64,000 nt of DNA from Lysobacteraceae bacterium PS02065 (lineage in GTDB: Bacteria > Pseudomonadota > Gammaproteobacteria > Xanthomonadales > Rhodanobacteraceae), in contig JASCPI010000019.1 in NCBI GenBank assembly GCA_029959555.1, forward strand, positions 19,497 through 83,496. Direction: 5' to 3'. Positions within the stretch are counted from its first letter, which is position 1, and the number at the start of each line of letters is the position of its first letter. The notes under the pieces are model-generated. The model saw only the letters and a program-made list of their open reading frames with translations, ran no database searches and was not told the DNA's origin. The translations under genes and the position numbers were made by a program. Shown here piece by piece: positions 53,247-62,428 of the stretch.

Positions 53247-54574
53247 AGGTCGAGCCTCCGGGTCAGGTCGGAACGGTGCAGGCCTTGCGGGTCGAACGCG
53301 CGCAGGCGTGCGCGTGCGCCTTCGAAACCGCTGATCGCCTGGCGCACGGTCGCCGCATCGAGCGAGGCGTCCTTGATCAGGTTCGGACGCGCGCGCTGTT
53401 CGAGCGCGAGTGCGGTCAGCGCGTCGAGGAACGCGCGTTGCGTCGTCGCGCGCGGGCGCGCGAGCTGGATCGCGAACGCGATGCCGCGGCCGTCGAACGC
53501 GAGGCCTTCGGGTTCGCCGTCGAACAGCTTGCTCGCGACGAGCGTGATCGCGGGTCGGTGTTTCGCGACCAGGGCCTCGAGGCCGTCGACGAAGGCATCG
53601 TAGGTCGCGTACGGCACGAGCCACTGCGCCTCGACGAAGCCTTCGGGACCGAAGCCGCCGTAGTAGGCACGCGCATCGTTGAGCGGGAACAGCGCCGAGG
53701 CGACGTCGACCTGCGAGCTTCCCGCGCGGCACCAACGATGGTGGATCCACGCGTTCATCGCGGTGATGCCGGCGGGCGTCCACGCGCAGGCGCGCCACGG
53801 CGCGACCTGCACGGGCAGGTCGGCACCGGCTTTCGCGCGCGGCGCGGCCTCGTGCGATTCGAGGCCGAAGCGGATCACGCCGCGGCCGAAATGGCGTGCG
53901 CGACCGTCGTGCCAGCCGTACAGCAGCGGCGCGCCGGCGTGCGCGACGAGCACGTCGCGTGCCTCGCGCAGGTTCGCGACCGGCAGGCGGCGGATCGTGT
54001 ACGCGGCCGGTGCCGGCGCGAGGCGCAGCGTCGCGTGCACGATCGTGCCGGCGATGCCGAAACCGGCATGGCAGGCCGCGAAGCGCTCGGCGTTTTCGTG
54101 CGGACTGGCCTGCAGCCAGCCGTGCAGCGGATCGAATACGCCGAGGGCTTCGACGTAATCGCGGAACGTGCCGTCGCGCGCGGGATTCTTGCCGTGCACG
54201 TCGGCGGCGATGCAGCCGCCGATGCTCGCGCGCGGATGACCCGGCACGACCGGCAGCGACCAGCCGTGGCGCAGCACGAAGCGCGCGACGTCGCCGATGC
54301 GTGCACCGGCCTCGACGGTGACGAGGCCATGTTCGGCATCGAAGCCGAGCAGGCGGTCGAACGCGCCGAGCTCCTGCGAGATCGCACCGTCGCCGAAGCT
54401 CGCGGCGACGTAGGACACGCCCGATCCACGCGCGATGCGCGGCACGTCGGGGGGCAGGCTTTCGAGCAGCCGGTAGCGGTCCGGGCGCTGCACGCGCACG
54501 GTGGACCGCGTGGAGCGATCGAACGTCGACAGGTCCAGATCAGCGAGCGCGTAGCCGCGCGGCGACACGCTCAT
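53243..54574 (-). CDS. DprE1-like FAD-dependent oxidase
   Basis: The 443-residue protein has the FAD-binding PCMH domain: RPDRYRLLESLPP, ARGSGVSYVAASFGDGAIS, GHPRASIGGCIAADVHGKNPARDGTFRDYV. The VHGKN...DGTF block is diagnostic of DprE1, whose histidine is covalently or closely bound to FAD. The C-terminal domain carries NLIKDASL. DprE1 oxidises decaprenylphosphoryl-ribose at C2 during arabinofuranose donor synthesis. The cysteine targeted by mycobacterial drugs cannot be placed confidently here. It overlaps the Kef gene by 4 bases upstream and the DprE2-like gene by 4 bases downstream, forming a tight three-gene unit. Confidence 0.8.
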   Translation of the reverse strand: MSVSPRGYALADLDLSTFDRSTRSTVRVQRPDRYRLLESLPPDVPRIARGSGVSYVAASFGDGAISQELGAFDRLLGFDAEHGLVTVEAGARIGDVARFVLRHGWSLPVVPGHPRASIGGCIAADVHGKNPARDGTFRDYVEALGVFDPLHGWLQASPHENAERFAACHAGFGIAGTIVHATLRLAPAPAAYTIRRLPVANLREARDVLVAHAGAPLLYGWHDGRARHFGRGVIRFGLESHEAAPRAKAGADLPVQVAPWRACAWTPAGITAMNAWIHHRWCRAGSSQVDVASALFPLNDARAYYGGFGPEGFVEAQWLVPYATYDAFVDGLEALVAKHRPAITLVASKLFDGEPEGLAFDGRGIAFAIQLARPRATTQRAFLDALTALALEQRARPNLIKDASLDAATVRQAISGFEGARARLRAFDPQGLHRSDLTRRLDL

Positions 54575-56421
54575 GCGCCGGCCTCGCGCTGCTGCTCGGC
54601 TTCGTCGGCCTCGAACAGGCTGTCGAGTTCCGCGAGCGCCTCGCGCGTGGCCTTCACGATCGCGGCCTCGTCGTCGTAGACGAGGTGCTGCGAGGCGAGC
54701 AGCTTCTCGTCGTAGGCACGGAACGTCTCGACGCGCTGCGCGGCGAGGTCGTGTTCGAGGCCGAGCGCCTCGAGCACGTCGCGCGACAATACGAGGCTCG
54801 AATGGAACGTCTCGCGCACGACGGCGACGTCGAGGTCCATGAGGCGGAACACGTGCTGGCGGTTGCGCGCGCGCGCGAACACCTTCACGTGCGGGTACAG
54901 GCGGCGCACGTGGCGCGCGATGCGGATGTTGGTATCGGGGTCGTCGGTGGCGATGACGAGGATCTCCGCGTGGTCGATGTTGGCGGAACGCAGCAACTCG
55001 GGCTGGGCCGGGTCGCCGAAGAAGATGCGGCTGCCGAAGCGGCGCGAGACCTCGACCTGCTCGATCGAGTTCTCGATCGCGGTGAACGGCACGCGGCTCG
55101 CGCGCAGCACGCGCGCGACGATCTGGCCGACGCGGCCGAAGCCCGCGATGATCACGCGCGGCGTCTCGCCGTCGAGCGTGTCGTAGGCCGGCACGTCGCC
55201 TCCGCCGGACGCGACCTTCGGCGCGAGGCGTGCACCGAGCGCGACGAGCAGCGGCGTGAACGCCATCGACAACGTGATGACGACGACGAGCAGGTCGCGC
55301 AGCGCGGCGTCGATGAGCCGATGCTCGAGCGCGAGCGTGAACACGACGAAGGCGAACTCGCCGCCTTGTGCGAGCACCGCGGCGAGCGCGAGCGCGTTGC
55401 CGCGCGACTGCTTCGCAATGAAGCGTGCGAGGCCGTACAGCACCGCGCCCTTGATCGCGAGCAGCACCGCGAGCATCGCGAGCACGCGCAGCGGATCGGA
55501 CAGGATCAGGCGGGCGTCGGCGGTCATGCCGACGCCGATGAAGAACAGGCCGAGCAGCAGGCCCTTGAACGGATCGATGCGCGCTTCGATCTCGTGGCGG
55601 TACTCGGAATCGGCGAGCAGCACACCGGCGAGGAACGCGCCGAGCGACATCGAGAGGCCTGCGCCTTCCATGATCATCGCGGTGCCGAGCACGACAAGCA
55701 GCGCGCTCGCCGTGAACACCTCGGGGATCTTCGAGCGCGCGGCGATGCGGAACAGCGGACGCAGCAGGTAGCGGCCCCCGACGACGACGATCGCGATCGT
55801 GACGATCACGCGCGCGACGACCAGCGTGTCGGAACCCGCGTCACCCGTGGCCTTGTGGATCGCGAGCGCCGGGATCAGCGCGAGGATCGGGATCGCGGCG
55901 ACGTCCTGCAGCAGCAGGATCGCGAAACCGAGACGACCGTGTGGCGACTGCAGCTCCTTGCGCTCGGCGAGGATCTGCAGGCCGATCGCGGTCGACGACA
56001 GGCCGAGGCCGAGGCCGACCACGAGCGCGGCCTTCCAACCCATGCCGAACAGTTCGCAGACGCCGCCGATCGCGAGCGCGCTGATCACGAGCTGCAGGCT
56101 GCCGATGCCGAACACCTGGCGCCGCATGACCCACAGTCGCTGCGGCGACAGTTCCAGGCCGATAACGAACAGCATGAGCACGATGCCGAGCTCGGCGACG
56201 TGGGCGATCTCCTCGGCGTTGCCGACGAGGTTCAGGCCACTGGGTCCGATCAGGGCGCCGGCGGCGAGGTAACCGAGCACCGCGCCGAGGCGCGAGCGTC
56301 GCGCGAGGGGCACGGCGATGACGGCGGCCAGCAGCAGCACCACGGCGTACTGGAGGAAGGCATCGGACTGCAACGAGGACTCCTGCGCGGCGTCGGCGGG
56401 CGGCGCCGAAGCGCGCCGCAT
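54571..56421 (-). CDS. CPA2 family K+/H+ antiporter (KefB/KefC-like)
   Basis: The 616-residue protein has ~12 membrane segments (about residues 25-395), including LGYLAAGALIGPSGLNLVGNAEEI, LGIVLMLFVIGLELSPQRL, and the ion-binding LGFAILLLQDVAAIPILA (Q-D motif typical for Kef). Then comes the RCK/TrkA-N domain (VIIAGFGRVGQIVARVLRA, then HAEILVIATDDPDTNIRIARHVRRLYPHVKVFARARN). KefB/C release K+ when electrophiles deplete glutathione. The Rossmann GFGRVGQ motif is intact. The small ancillary protein (KefF/G) is not present. Its stop overlaps the DprE1-like start (ATGA), a surprising operon partner. CATAAT at about 56440-56445 may be its -10. Confidence 0.92.
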   Translation of the reverse strand: MRRASAPPADAAQESSLQSDAFLQYAVVLLLAAVIAVPLARRSRLGAVLGYLAAGALIGPSGLNLVGNAEEIAHVAELGIVLMLFVIGLELSPQRLWVMRRQVFGIGSLQLVISALAIGGVCELFGMGWKAALVVGLGLGLSSTAIGLQILAERKELQSPHGRLGFAILLLQDVAAIPILALIPALAIHKATGDAGSDTLVVARVIVTIAIVVVGGRYLLRPLFRIAARSKIPEVFTASALLVVLGTAMIMEGAGLSMSLGAFLAGVLLADSEYRHEIEARIDPFKGLLLGLFFIGVGMTADARLILSDPLRVLAMLAVLLAIKGAVLYGLARFIAKQSRGNALALAAVLAQGGEFAFVVFTLALEHRLIDAALRDLLVVVITLSMAFTPLLVALGARLAPKVASGGGDVPAYDTLDGETPRVIIAGFGRVGQIVARVLRASRVPFTAIENSIEQVEVSRRFGSRIFFGDPAQPELLRSANIDHAEILVIATDDPDTNIRIARHVRRLYPHVKVFARARNRQHVFRLMDLDVAVVRETFHSSLVLSRDVLEALGLEHDLAAQRVETFRAYDEKLLASQHLVYDDEAAIVKATREALAELDSLFEADEAEQQREAGA

Positions 56422-56543
56422 CGCCGTTTCCGGCGCGCGATTATGGCACGCGGTTCGTCAAGGACCTGTTGGGACGAGCGGGCTTCTCAGGCGCTGAGAC
56501 GGCGGCGCGCGAGGCTGCGCGCCGACACCCGAGGAGACGCCCC

Positions 56544-56834
56544 ATGCTGCTGGCCCCGTTCACGCTCGCCGACGTTCCCGCCACCCGTTCGCCGCGCCGC
56601 ACGCGCCGTGCCACCGTAAAGGCGGCCGTACCGGCCGAACGCGTGCCCGCGTGGCTGGTCGCGTGGGCGATCGTCGGCGCGCTGCTGCTGGCCTTCGTGC
56701 CGGCCACGCGTGGCGGTGGCTTCGGCGGTGCGACGCTGCCGTTCTGGCTGCTCGGCGCACCCCTCGTCGACATCGCCTGGCTCACGCGGCGGCGCTGGCT
56801 GGCGGTGCTGCGCGACGTGCTCGCGAGGCGTTGA
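56544..56834 (+). CDS. small hypothetical membrane protein
   Basis: A 96-residue protein from ATG 56544, chosen because of the GAGGAGACG ribosome-binding site before it. It has one clear membrane segment (WLVAWAIVGALLLAFVPATRG) and a second, weaker one (ATLPFWLLGAPLVDIAWL), flanked by arginine-rich ends. No recognisable family. It is convergent with the RimK-like gene, with 3 bases between their stop codons. The function is unknown and low-information; it could be a small membrane protein that modulates the antiporter encoded divergently upstream, but no sequence supports that beyond proximity. Confidence 0.55.
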   Translation: MLLAPFTLADVPATRSPRRTRRATVKAAVPAERVPAWLVAWAIVGALLLAFVPATRGGGFGGATLPFWLLGAPLVDIAWLTRRRWLAVLRDVLARR

Positions 56835-56837
56835 ACC

Positions 56838-58322
56838 TCAGCCACGCGAGCCGAGGCGTTTGCGCTCCATGCGGCGCAGGAACTCGTCCATGATGCGGCG
56901 GTAAAGGTCCTCGCCGAGGTAGGCGTCCTCGACGCCCGCGTCGATCGACGGGTTGTCGTTGACCTCGATCAGGGCGAGGCGCTCGCCCGATTTCTTGATG
57001 TCCACGCCGTAGAGGCCGTCGCCGATCGGTGCGGTCGCGCGCAGTGCGAGCTTGACCACGTCGGCCGGCGCCTCGCGCACGGGCAGCGTCTCGAACCCGC
57101 CCGACTTGGCCGTGCCCTTCGCGCCGTGGTTGTAGATCTGCCAGTGGCCGCGCGACATGAAGTACTTGCACGCGTACAGCGGCTCGCGGTTGAGCACGCC
57201 GATGCGCCAGTCGAACTCGGTGAACATGAATTCCTGCGCGAGCACGAGCGCGGTGTGCTGGAACAGCTGGTCGGCCGCCTCCTTGAGCCGGCTCGCATCC
57301 TCGACCTTGACGATGCCGCGCGAGAACGAGCCGTCCGGGATCTTGAGCACGAGCGGGAAGCCGAGCTTCTCGACGACCTCCTCGAGCTTGCGCGTGTCCT
57401 CGCGGTAGAGGATCTCGGTGCGCGGGATCGGCAGCTTGCGCGACAGCATGAGGTCGTGCAGGTAGATCTTGTTCGTGCACTTGAGGATCGAGCCCGGATC
57501 GTCGATGACCACCATGTCCTCCTTCTCCGCCTTGTGGGCGAAGCGGTAGGTGTGGTGGTCGAGCGCCGTGGTCTCGCGGATGAACAGGCCGTCGTACTCG
57601 GCGAGGCGCTGGTAGTCGTTGCGGCCGACCGTGTCGACCTCGATGCCGAGCTCGCTGCCGGCCTCGACGAAGTGCTTGAGCGCCTTGCGGTTCGATGGCG
57701 GCATCGCTTCGTCGGGATTGACGAGCATGGCGAGGTCGAAGCGGAATTTGCGGCGCGCGCGCGGCTTGCGCCAGAGCTTCTTGGAGAACGCGTCGAGCGT
57801 CTTGGCGAACGCGTCCTCCTGCTCGTCGGACAGCGTGTGCAGGCCGGTCGGCTTGATCGCGCCGATCTGCCAGACGCGCTCGCGCTCGAACTCGATGCGC
57901 AGGATCGGACACGGGAACGCCTCGAACACCTGCCGCGCGAGGTCCTCGAGCGCGGGATGCGAGGTGTGGCCGAAGTAGACGAGGATGCCGAAATCGGTGG
58001 TGTCACGACCGCCCGCCGGCAGGAACTTGCCGAGCTGGCTGTTGAGGTCGTCGATGTCCAGGCCGTACAGCGAGCGCCGGCGCAGATCGTTGATCGTGCG
58101 CACCGACGGGATCACCTTGTGGCCGCGCGCCTCGGCGAGCAGCGACACGTAGTAGCCCGTGCCGAGGTACTTGTAGCTGCGGCAGAGGTTGATGACCTGG
58201 GTGCGCTCGTCGTCGTCGCTGAGCGGCTGCTTGAGGTAGTCCTGGGCGGAGACGACGTTGTCGGACGGGTAGTACGAGCCCCAGTCGGAGGCTTTTTCGA
58301 CGACGATGACGAGGCGGCTCAT
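56838..58322 (-). CDS. RimK-like ATP-grasp protein with N-terminal RLAN domain
   Basis: The 494-residue protein starts at ATG 58322 (MSRLVIVVEKASDWG). Residues 1-170 match the RimK-like N-terminal domain: SYYPSDNVVSAQDYLKQ, VINLCRSYKYLGTGYYVSLLAEARGHKVIPSV. The ATP-grasp domain (about 250-490) shows FPLVLKIPDGSFSRGIVKVED (ATP Lys), VLAQEFMFTEFDWRIGVLN, and LIEVNDNPSIDAGVEDAYLGEDLY (Mg-binding Glu/Asn). ATP-grasp ligases form amide bonds, in RimK the glutamates on ribosomal protein S6. I recall that this form often stands near a GNAT acetyltransferase, as it does here (divergent, 58517). Substrate unknown; it might ligate amino acids to a peptide. Confidence 0.85.
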   Translation of the reverse strand: MSRLVIVVEKASDWGSYYPSDNVVSAQDYLKQPLSDDDERTQVINLCRSYKYLGTGYYVSLLAEARGHKVIPSVRTINDLRRRSLYGLDIDDLNSQLGKFLPAGGRDTTDFGILVYFGHTSHPALEDLARQVFEAFPCPILRIEFERERVWQIGAIKPTGLHTLSDEQEDAFAKTLDAFSKKLWRKPRARRKFRFDLAMLVNPDEAMPPSNRKALKHFVEAGSELGIEVDTVGRNDYQRLAEYDGLFIRETTALDHHTYRFAHKAEKEDMVVIDDPGSILKCTNKIYLHDLMLSRKLPIPRTEILYREDTRKLEEVVEKLGFPLVLKIPDGSFSRGIVKVEDASRLKEAADQLFQHTALVLAQEFMFTEFDWRIGVLNREPLYACKYFMSRGHWQIYNHGAKGTAKSGGFETLPVREAPADVVKLALRATAPIGDGLYGVDIKKSGERLALIEVNDNPSIDAGVEDAYLGEDLYRRIMDEFLRRMERKRLGSRG

Positions 58323-58503
58323 GCAGCGGTGACCGTTCCGGTACGGGTGGATCCGCGGGGCATGGCGTGCGGGTGCGGGCGCCGGGCATGTCACGTCGGG
58401 AACGCGCGTGCTTTCGGCCCGCGCGGCGCGCGACTTATCGCGGCCGGCACCTGAAGGCCGGTTGAATGGATCCTGTGTCGTTGCGGCGGCGCGGCACGTT
58501 GCC

Positions 58504-58509
58504 TAGGCT
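58504..58509 (+). promoter_or_regulatory. candidate -10 (TAGGCT) for the GNAT gene
   Basis: TAGGCT at 58504-58509 ends seven bases before the ATG at 58517, with only CCCCCGC between them and no ribosome-binding site. This is the same layout as before the HD-domain gene at 2655. It suggests a leaderless transcript. Confidence 0.4.
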
Positions 58510-58516
58510 CCCCCGC

Positions 58517-59029
58517 ATGATGTCCACACCCGAGCCGCCGCCCGCCCCCGAGTCCGTCGATGTGCCGATCGTGTTGCGCCGCGCCGAAGCGGGCGACGTG
58601 CCCGCGCTCGTCGCGCTCGAGAACCGCGTGTTCACGGCCGATCGCCTCAGCGCGCGGCAATGGCGCCGGCACGTCGGCAATGCCGGCGCCGCCGTGATCC
58701 TCGCAGTACGCGGCGAGGCGCTGCTCGGCGCAGCGGTCGTGTTCTTCCGTGCCGGTCTCGACATCGCCCGGCTCTACTCGATCGCGCGGGCGCCCGAGAC
58801 GCGCGGACTCGGACTCGGCGAGCGCCTGCTCGAGGCTGCCGAGGACGCCGCGCGTACGCGGGGCGCTGCGCGCATGCGCCTCGAGGTGCGCGAGGACAAC
58901 GTCGCCGCGCAGCAGCTGTACGCACGCCGCGGCTACGCGCCGATCGGGCGACGGGACGGCTATTACGAGGATGGCGCGGACGCGCTGCGCTTCGAGAAGC
59001 GGCTCGACGAGGCGATGCCTTCGTCGTAA
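58517..59029 (+). CDS. GNAT family acetyltransferase
   Basis: The 170-residue protein has a GNAT fold: VDVPIVLRRAEAGDVPALVALENRVF, then GAAVVFFRAGLDIARLYSIARAPETRGLGLGERLLEAAEDAA (acetyl-CoA binding around RGLGLG) and ARMRLEVREDNVAAQQLYARRGYAPIGRRDGYYEDGADALRFEK. It resembles the N-terminal part of fused GNAT/peptidase C39 proteins that I recall next to RimK-like ligases, but the C39 part is absent. Acetyl-CoA-dependent N-acylation of an amino group is the likely reaction. A decayed second copy of its last ~29 codons lies at 59070-59159. Start chosen at the first ATG; the second ATG (58520) is possible. Confidence 0.88.
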   Translation: MMSTPEPPPAPESVDVPIVLRRAEAGDVPALVALENRVFTADRLSARQWRRHVGNAGAAVILAVRGEALLGAAVVFFRAGLDIARLYSIARAPETRGLGLGERLLEAAEDAARTRGAARMRLEVREDNVAAQQLYARRGYAPIGRRDGYYEDGADALRFEKRLDEAMPSS

Positions 59030-59069
59030 GCGAGGTCGACGACCACGCAGGGCAGCCTGCCCCTCTGCA

Positions 59070-59159
59070 CCGTTCGGGCGACGCGGCGGCCATCGCGAGA
59101 ATGGCGAGGATGCACGGCACTTCGAGAAGCGCCCCGAGCTGGCGACGTCATCTTCGTGA
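59070..59159 (+). pseudogene. decayed duplicate of the GNAT 3' end
   Basis: In one frame this stretch reads PFGRRGGHRENGEDARHFEK and ends ATSSS-stop. It aligns with the true C-terminus at 58940-59029 (PIGRRDGYYEDGADALRFEK, then MPSS-stop) without gaps over about 29 codons. The downstream bases after both stop codons (GCGAGGTCGAC) also match. This is a partial tandem duplication with about 130-base period, now out of use. The 309-base gap between GNAT and FabG otherwise has no gene. Confidence 0.75.
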
Positions 59160-59338
59160 GCGAGGTCGACTGCTGCGTCGGGCGATCCGTACCCAAGCGC
59201 CGCTCGTGCATGGGGCACAGGCGACGCCCGCCATTCCCTGTCCATCGGGATCGGCGCCGCGCATCGCATCAAGGGCGGGCACGGGACCACGGCGACGCCT
59301 TGCGGCATCATGCGCGGTTTGTGGCGAAGGACTCACGC

Positions 59339-60073
59339 ATGAACGACACCGGCAGGCGGCGCGCCCTCGTGACCGGCGGCAGCGGCGACATCGGCGGCGC
59401 GATCGCACGCGAGCTGGCCTCTGCGGGCTGCCACGTGATCGTGCACGCGCATGCGAACGTCGTGCGTGCCGAGGAGATCGCCGCGGCGATCCGTGCCGAC
59501 GGCGGCTCCGCCGAGGCGATCGCGTTCGACGTCGCCGACGGCGAGGCCTCGCGCACGGCGCTCGAAGGCCTGCTCGAAGGTGGCGCGATCCAGGTGCTCG
59601 TCAACAACGCCGGCATCCACGACGACGCGCCGATGGCCGGCATGACCAGCGCGCAGTGGCGGCGCGTGATCGACGTGTCGCTGCACGGCTTCTTTCACGT
59701 CACCCAGCCGCTGCTGCTGCCGATGGCGCGCACGCGCTTCGGGCGCATCGTCAGCGTGTCGTCGGTGGCGGGCGTGCTCGGCAACCGCGGCCAGACCAAC
59801 TACGCGGCCGCGAAAGCCGCACTGCACGGTGCCTCGCGCTCGCTCGCGCGCGAGATGGCCTCGCGCGGCATCACCGTCAACGTCGTCGCGCCGGGCCTCG
59901 TCGAAGGCGCGATGCTCGGCTCGACGTTCGACACCGCCCACGTCAAGGCGATCGTACCGGCCGGCCGCGCAGGCCGCCCCGAGGAAGTCGCCGCCCTCGT
60001 CGGCTTCCTGTGCTCGGACGCGGCGAGCTACGTCAACGGCCAGGTCATCGGGGTGAATGGCGGGATGGGGTGA
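59339..60073 (+). CDS. 3-oxoacyl-ACP reductase (FabG-like SDR)
   Basis: The 244-residue SDR starts at ATG 59339 after a GAAGGA ribosome-binding site. Features: RALVTGGSGDIGGAIARELAS (NAD(P) binding), NNAGIHDDAPMAGM, catalytic SVSSVAGVLGNRGQTNYAAAKAAL (Ser, Tyr, Lys) and ITVNVVAPGLVEGAM. It matches FabG-type reductases. Given the adjacent aryl-polyene-like genes on the other strand 0.7 kb further, it may be the dedicated ketoreductase of that pathway, reducing the growing beta-ketoacyl chain. In known xanthomonadin and aryl polyene clusters a FabG-like gene is present. Alternatively it is a general fatty acid gene. No linked transcript is seen. Confidence 0.85.
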   Translation: MNDTGRRRALVTGGSGDIGGAIARELASAGCHVIVHAHANVVRAEEIAAAIRADGGSAEAIAFDVADGEASRTALEGLLEGGAIQVLVNNAGIHDDAPMAGMTSAQWRRVIDVSLHGFFHVTQPLLLPMARTRFGRIVSVSSVAGVLGNRGQTNYAAAKAALHGASRSLAREMASRGITVNVVAPGLVEGAMLGSTFDTAHVKAIVPAGRAGRPEEVAALVGFLCSDAASYVNGQVIGVNGGMG

Positions 60074-60263
60074 GGGGGCGGGAGCAGCGGACGGCGGTTG
60101 TCACGGCGATTGAAGGCATGGCGACCATCGTGTGACGACTATGATGGCGTGTGCTTCTTCAGTCTTCGGATCATCGCTTCCCGCGTCGACGCGGGACTTC
60201 GACTCTGAACCACCGCCGCCCCGGCCAGCGCCGGCACATCAGCATCGATTCGCTCTCTCCTAT

Positions 60264-60617
60264 CGTCATTCCGGCGCAGGCCGGAATCCAGCGCCTTGCA
60301 GTTGCGCCCACACCTGCCATGGCGAAGACATGTCGATGCGAAGTCGAAGGCACTGGATCCCGGCCTTCGCCGGGATGACGGCCACTCGGATTCAAACGGC
60401 ACCGCGACGACCGTTATAGGTAGCCCGAATCCACCCTCACCTACCGTCATTCCGGCGGAAGCCGGAATCTCCTTGGGCGTTGCATCGGCAGCATTACGGT
60501 TGGAAGGGAGTTGGCTGCATAGAAACAGCGCGCCGCCTCCGTTGCGTGACACGATCGATCCCCGAAGCCATCACATCACCAACGCTCAAGGGGATCCCGG
60601 CTTTCGCCGGGATGACG
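60264..60617. repeat. two REP-like inverted pairs in a 720-base gene-free region
   Basis: First pair: CGTCATTCCGGCGCAGGCCG...AGCGCC at 60264-60292 and reverse CTGGATCCCGGCC...GGGATGACG at 60352-60380. Second pair: CGTCATTCCGGCGGAAGCCG...TTGGGCGTTG at 60445-60482 and reverse AACGCTCAAGGGGATCCCGG...GATGACG at 60581-60617. Bases 60074-60792 carry no gene. Confidence 0.75.
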
Positions 60618-60792
60618 GCATCTTGGCTTGACGGGTGTCGCGATACCCGTTTTCTGCAGGTCGAGATCAGCCGTACGCCGTCACCGGATGTCATCAAGTG
60701 ATGTGATCCACCTTCGACATGGCACGGGCATCTCGGGCGTGATCGTCTGACGACATCCTCCGGTCGTCGTGACCACGCCGGAAGCGCCCTCC

Positions 60793-62388
60793 CTACGCCG
60801 CCTTCTCGAACAACGGCAGCGGTGCCTCGGGTTCGTTCGGCAGGCCTTCGACGTCGAGCCCGGGGCACGCGGCGGCGGCGCGCGAGACGATCGTCGCGGC
60901 GAGTTCGCGCATGCGGGCGACGTTGTCGCGCAGGCGCTGGCGCACGCCGGCGTCGTCGAGCGGGTCGGCGAGCGTGGCGTTCATGTCGAGGAACCAGTCG
61001 ATGCGGCCCTGGTCCCACATGACCGCGTCGCTGCGGCGCGAGCCCTGTTCGTACCAGCGGCGGAAGAACGCCTGCATGTCGAGGTTGAGCTGGCTCGCGG
61101 CGAGAAGGTCCTCGCGCAGTTCGCCGAGCAGGGCGACGTCGGCGAGGCGCTCCTGGTAGGTGAGCTGGCAGAGGATGCCCCAGTAGTAGGTGTAGTCCCA
61201 GATCACCTTGGTGGCCATGACCTCGGCATCGCCGAAGATCGCGTACTGGTCGCGGTAGAGGCTGAGCGTGTTCTCGTAGAACGAGAAGTAGAACTGTTCG
61301 TACAGGCGCGCGTACGCGGCGAGCGGCTTGCGTGCGCGGTCGAGCGCGACGAGCTCGCAGATGTAGGTGTTGGCGATCGCGATGAAGTCGCTGCCGGGCG
61401 AGTAGAACGGATCGAGGAACACGCCGGCCTCGCCCGTGATTGCCCAGCGGTCGCCCGAGAACACCTGCTTGCAGCCGTACGAGAAGTCGCGGAAGAACAG
61501 GAAGTCCATGAGCTTGTCGCGGCGCGACTCGCAGTGGCGCGCGACGAGTGGCTGGAACTCGCGCAGCCATTCGAGTGCGCGCTCGAACGTGTTCATCTTC
61601 TCGAGCGGATGCATGGTCGCGTCGCAGACGATGCCGACCGAGTGCGCGCCCGAGCCGAGCGGGATCAGCCACACCCAGTAGCCGGGACCGCAGAGATGAT
61701 TGGTCGAGCGCCAGCGCTCGGCCGGCGTGCAGCGCCCGCCCCAGGCGGTATCGCCGATCCAGTCGTCGATCGCGAGGCGGTCGTCGATGCGGAACCACAC
61801 GGCGTTGGCGTGGTGGCCATTGTCGGGTTCGGCGAGGTCGAACTTGCGCTTGAGCACGCCGGCGCGACCCGAGGCGTCGACGACCCAGCGCGCGCGGAAC
61901 TGGCGCTCGGCACCGTCGACCGTGGCACGCACGATGTGCTCGTCCTCGCCGCTGCCCATGTCGACACCGCGCACGACGGCGCCGTCGAGGAAGCTGATGC
62001 CGCGTTCGCGTGCGACGTCGCCGAGGTGGTTCTCGAAGATGCCGCGGTCGATCTGCCAGGTCGGCGTCGGCATGACCTGGCTCACGCCGAGTTCGGTGAG
62101 GTTCTCGAGATCCTCGCGGCCTTCGCTGAAGAAGAAGCGGAAACCGAACTTGCGGATGTGTTCGGCGTCGAGATGGTCGCGCAGGCCGAGCGTCTCGGCG
62201 AAGTAGTGTGCGCCGATCTCGACGGTCGATTCGCCGACCTTGTGCGCGGCCGGCGGCAGCGGATGCCGCTTGCGCTCGACCACGACGACGTCGATGCCCT
62301 CGAAGCGCTGGCGAAGCTGGAGCGCGAGGCAGAGGCCGGCGAGGCCGCCGCCGAGGATCACGACATCGTGGGAGGAAGCGGTCGTCAT
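60793..62388 (-). CDS. halogenase-like FAD-dependent oxidoreductase (aryl-polyene cluster)
   Basis: The 531-residue flavoprotein starts at ATG 62388. It shows the FAD-binding ILGGGLAGLCLALQLR, then AAHKVGESTVEIGAHYF (the K-GES segment of flavin-dependent halogenases), ARWVVDASGRAGVLKRKF, and YWVWLIPLGSGAHSVGIV, which contains the WxWxIP halogenase motif. GEAGVFLDPFYSPGSDFIA closes the FAD site. Such proteins occur in xanthomonadin and aryl-polyene clusters, where halogenation is known for xanthomonadins. It could be a halogenase or a monooxygenase; the motifs favour the first. It follows the glycosyltransferase gene by 40 bases, so they are co-transcribed. Confidence 0.85.
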   Translation of the reverse strand: MTTASSHDVVILGGGLAGLCLALQLRQRFEGIDVVVVERKRHPLPPAAHKVGESTVEIGAHYFAETLGLRDHLDAEHIRKFGFRFFFSEGREDLENLTELGVSQVMPTPTWQIDRGIFENHLGDVARERGISFLDGAVVRGVDMGSGEDEHIVRATVDGAERQFRARWVVDASGRAGVLKRKFDLAEPDNGHHANAVWFRIDDRLAIDDWIGDTAWGGRCTPAERWRSTNHLCGPGYWVWLIPLGSGAHSVGIVCDATMHPLEKMNTFERALEWLREFQPLVARHCESRRDKLMDFLFFRDFSYGCKQVFSGDRWAITGEAGVFLDPFYSPGSDFIAIANTYICELVALDRARKPLAAYARLYEQFYFSFYENTLSLYRDQYAIFGDAEVMATKVIWDYTYYWGILCQLTYQERLADVALLGELREDLLAASQLNLDMQAFFRRWYEQGSRRSDAVMWDQGRIDWFLDMNATLADPLDDAGVRQRLRDNVARMRELAATIVSRAAAACPGLDVEGLPNEPEAPLPLFEKAA

Positions 62389-62428
62389 GCGGTGTCCTTC
62401 AGGGGGATGGATCGACGGCCCGGCGCGC

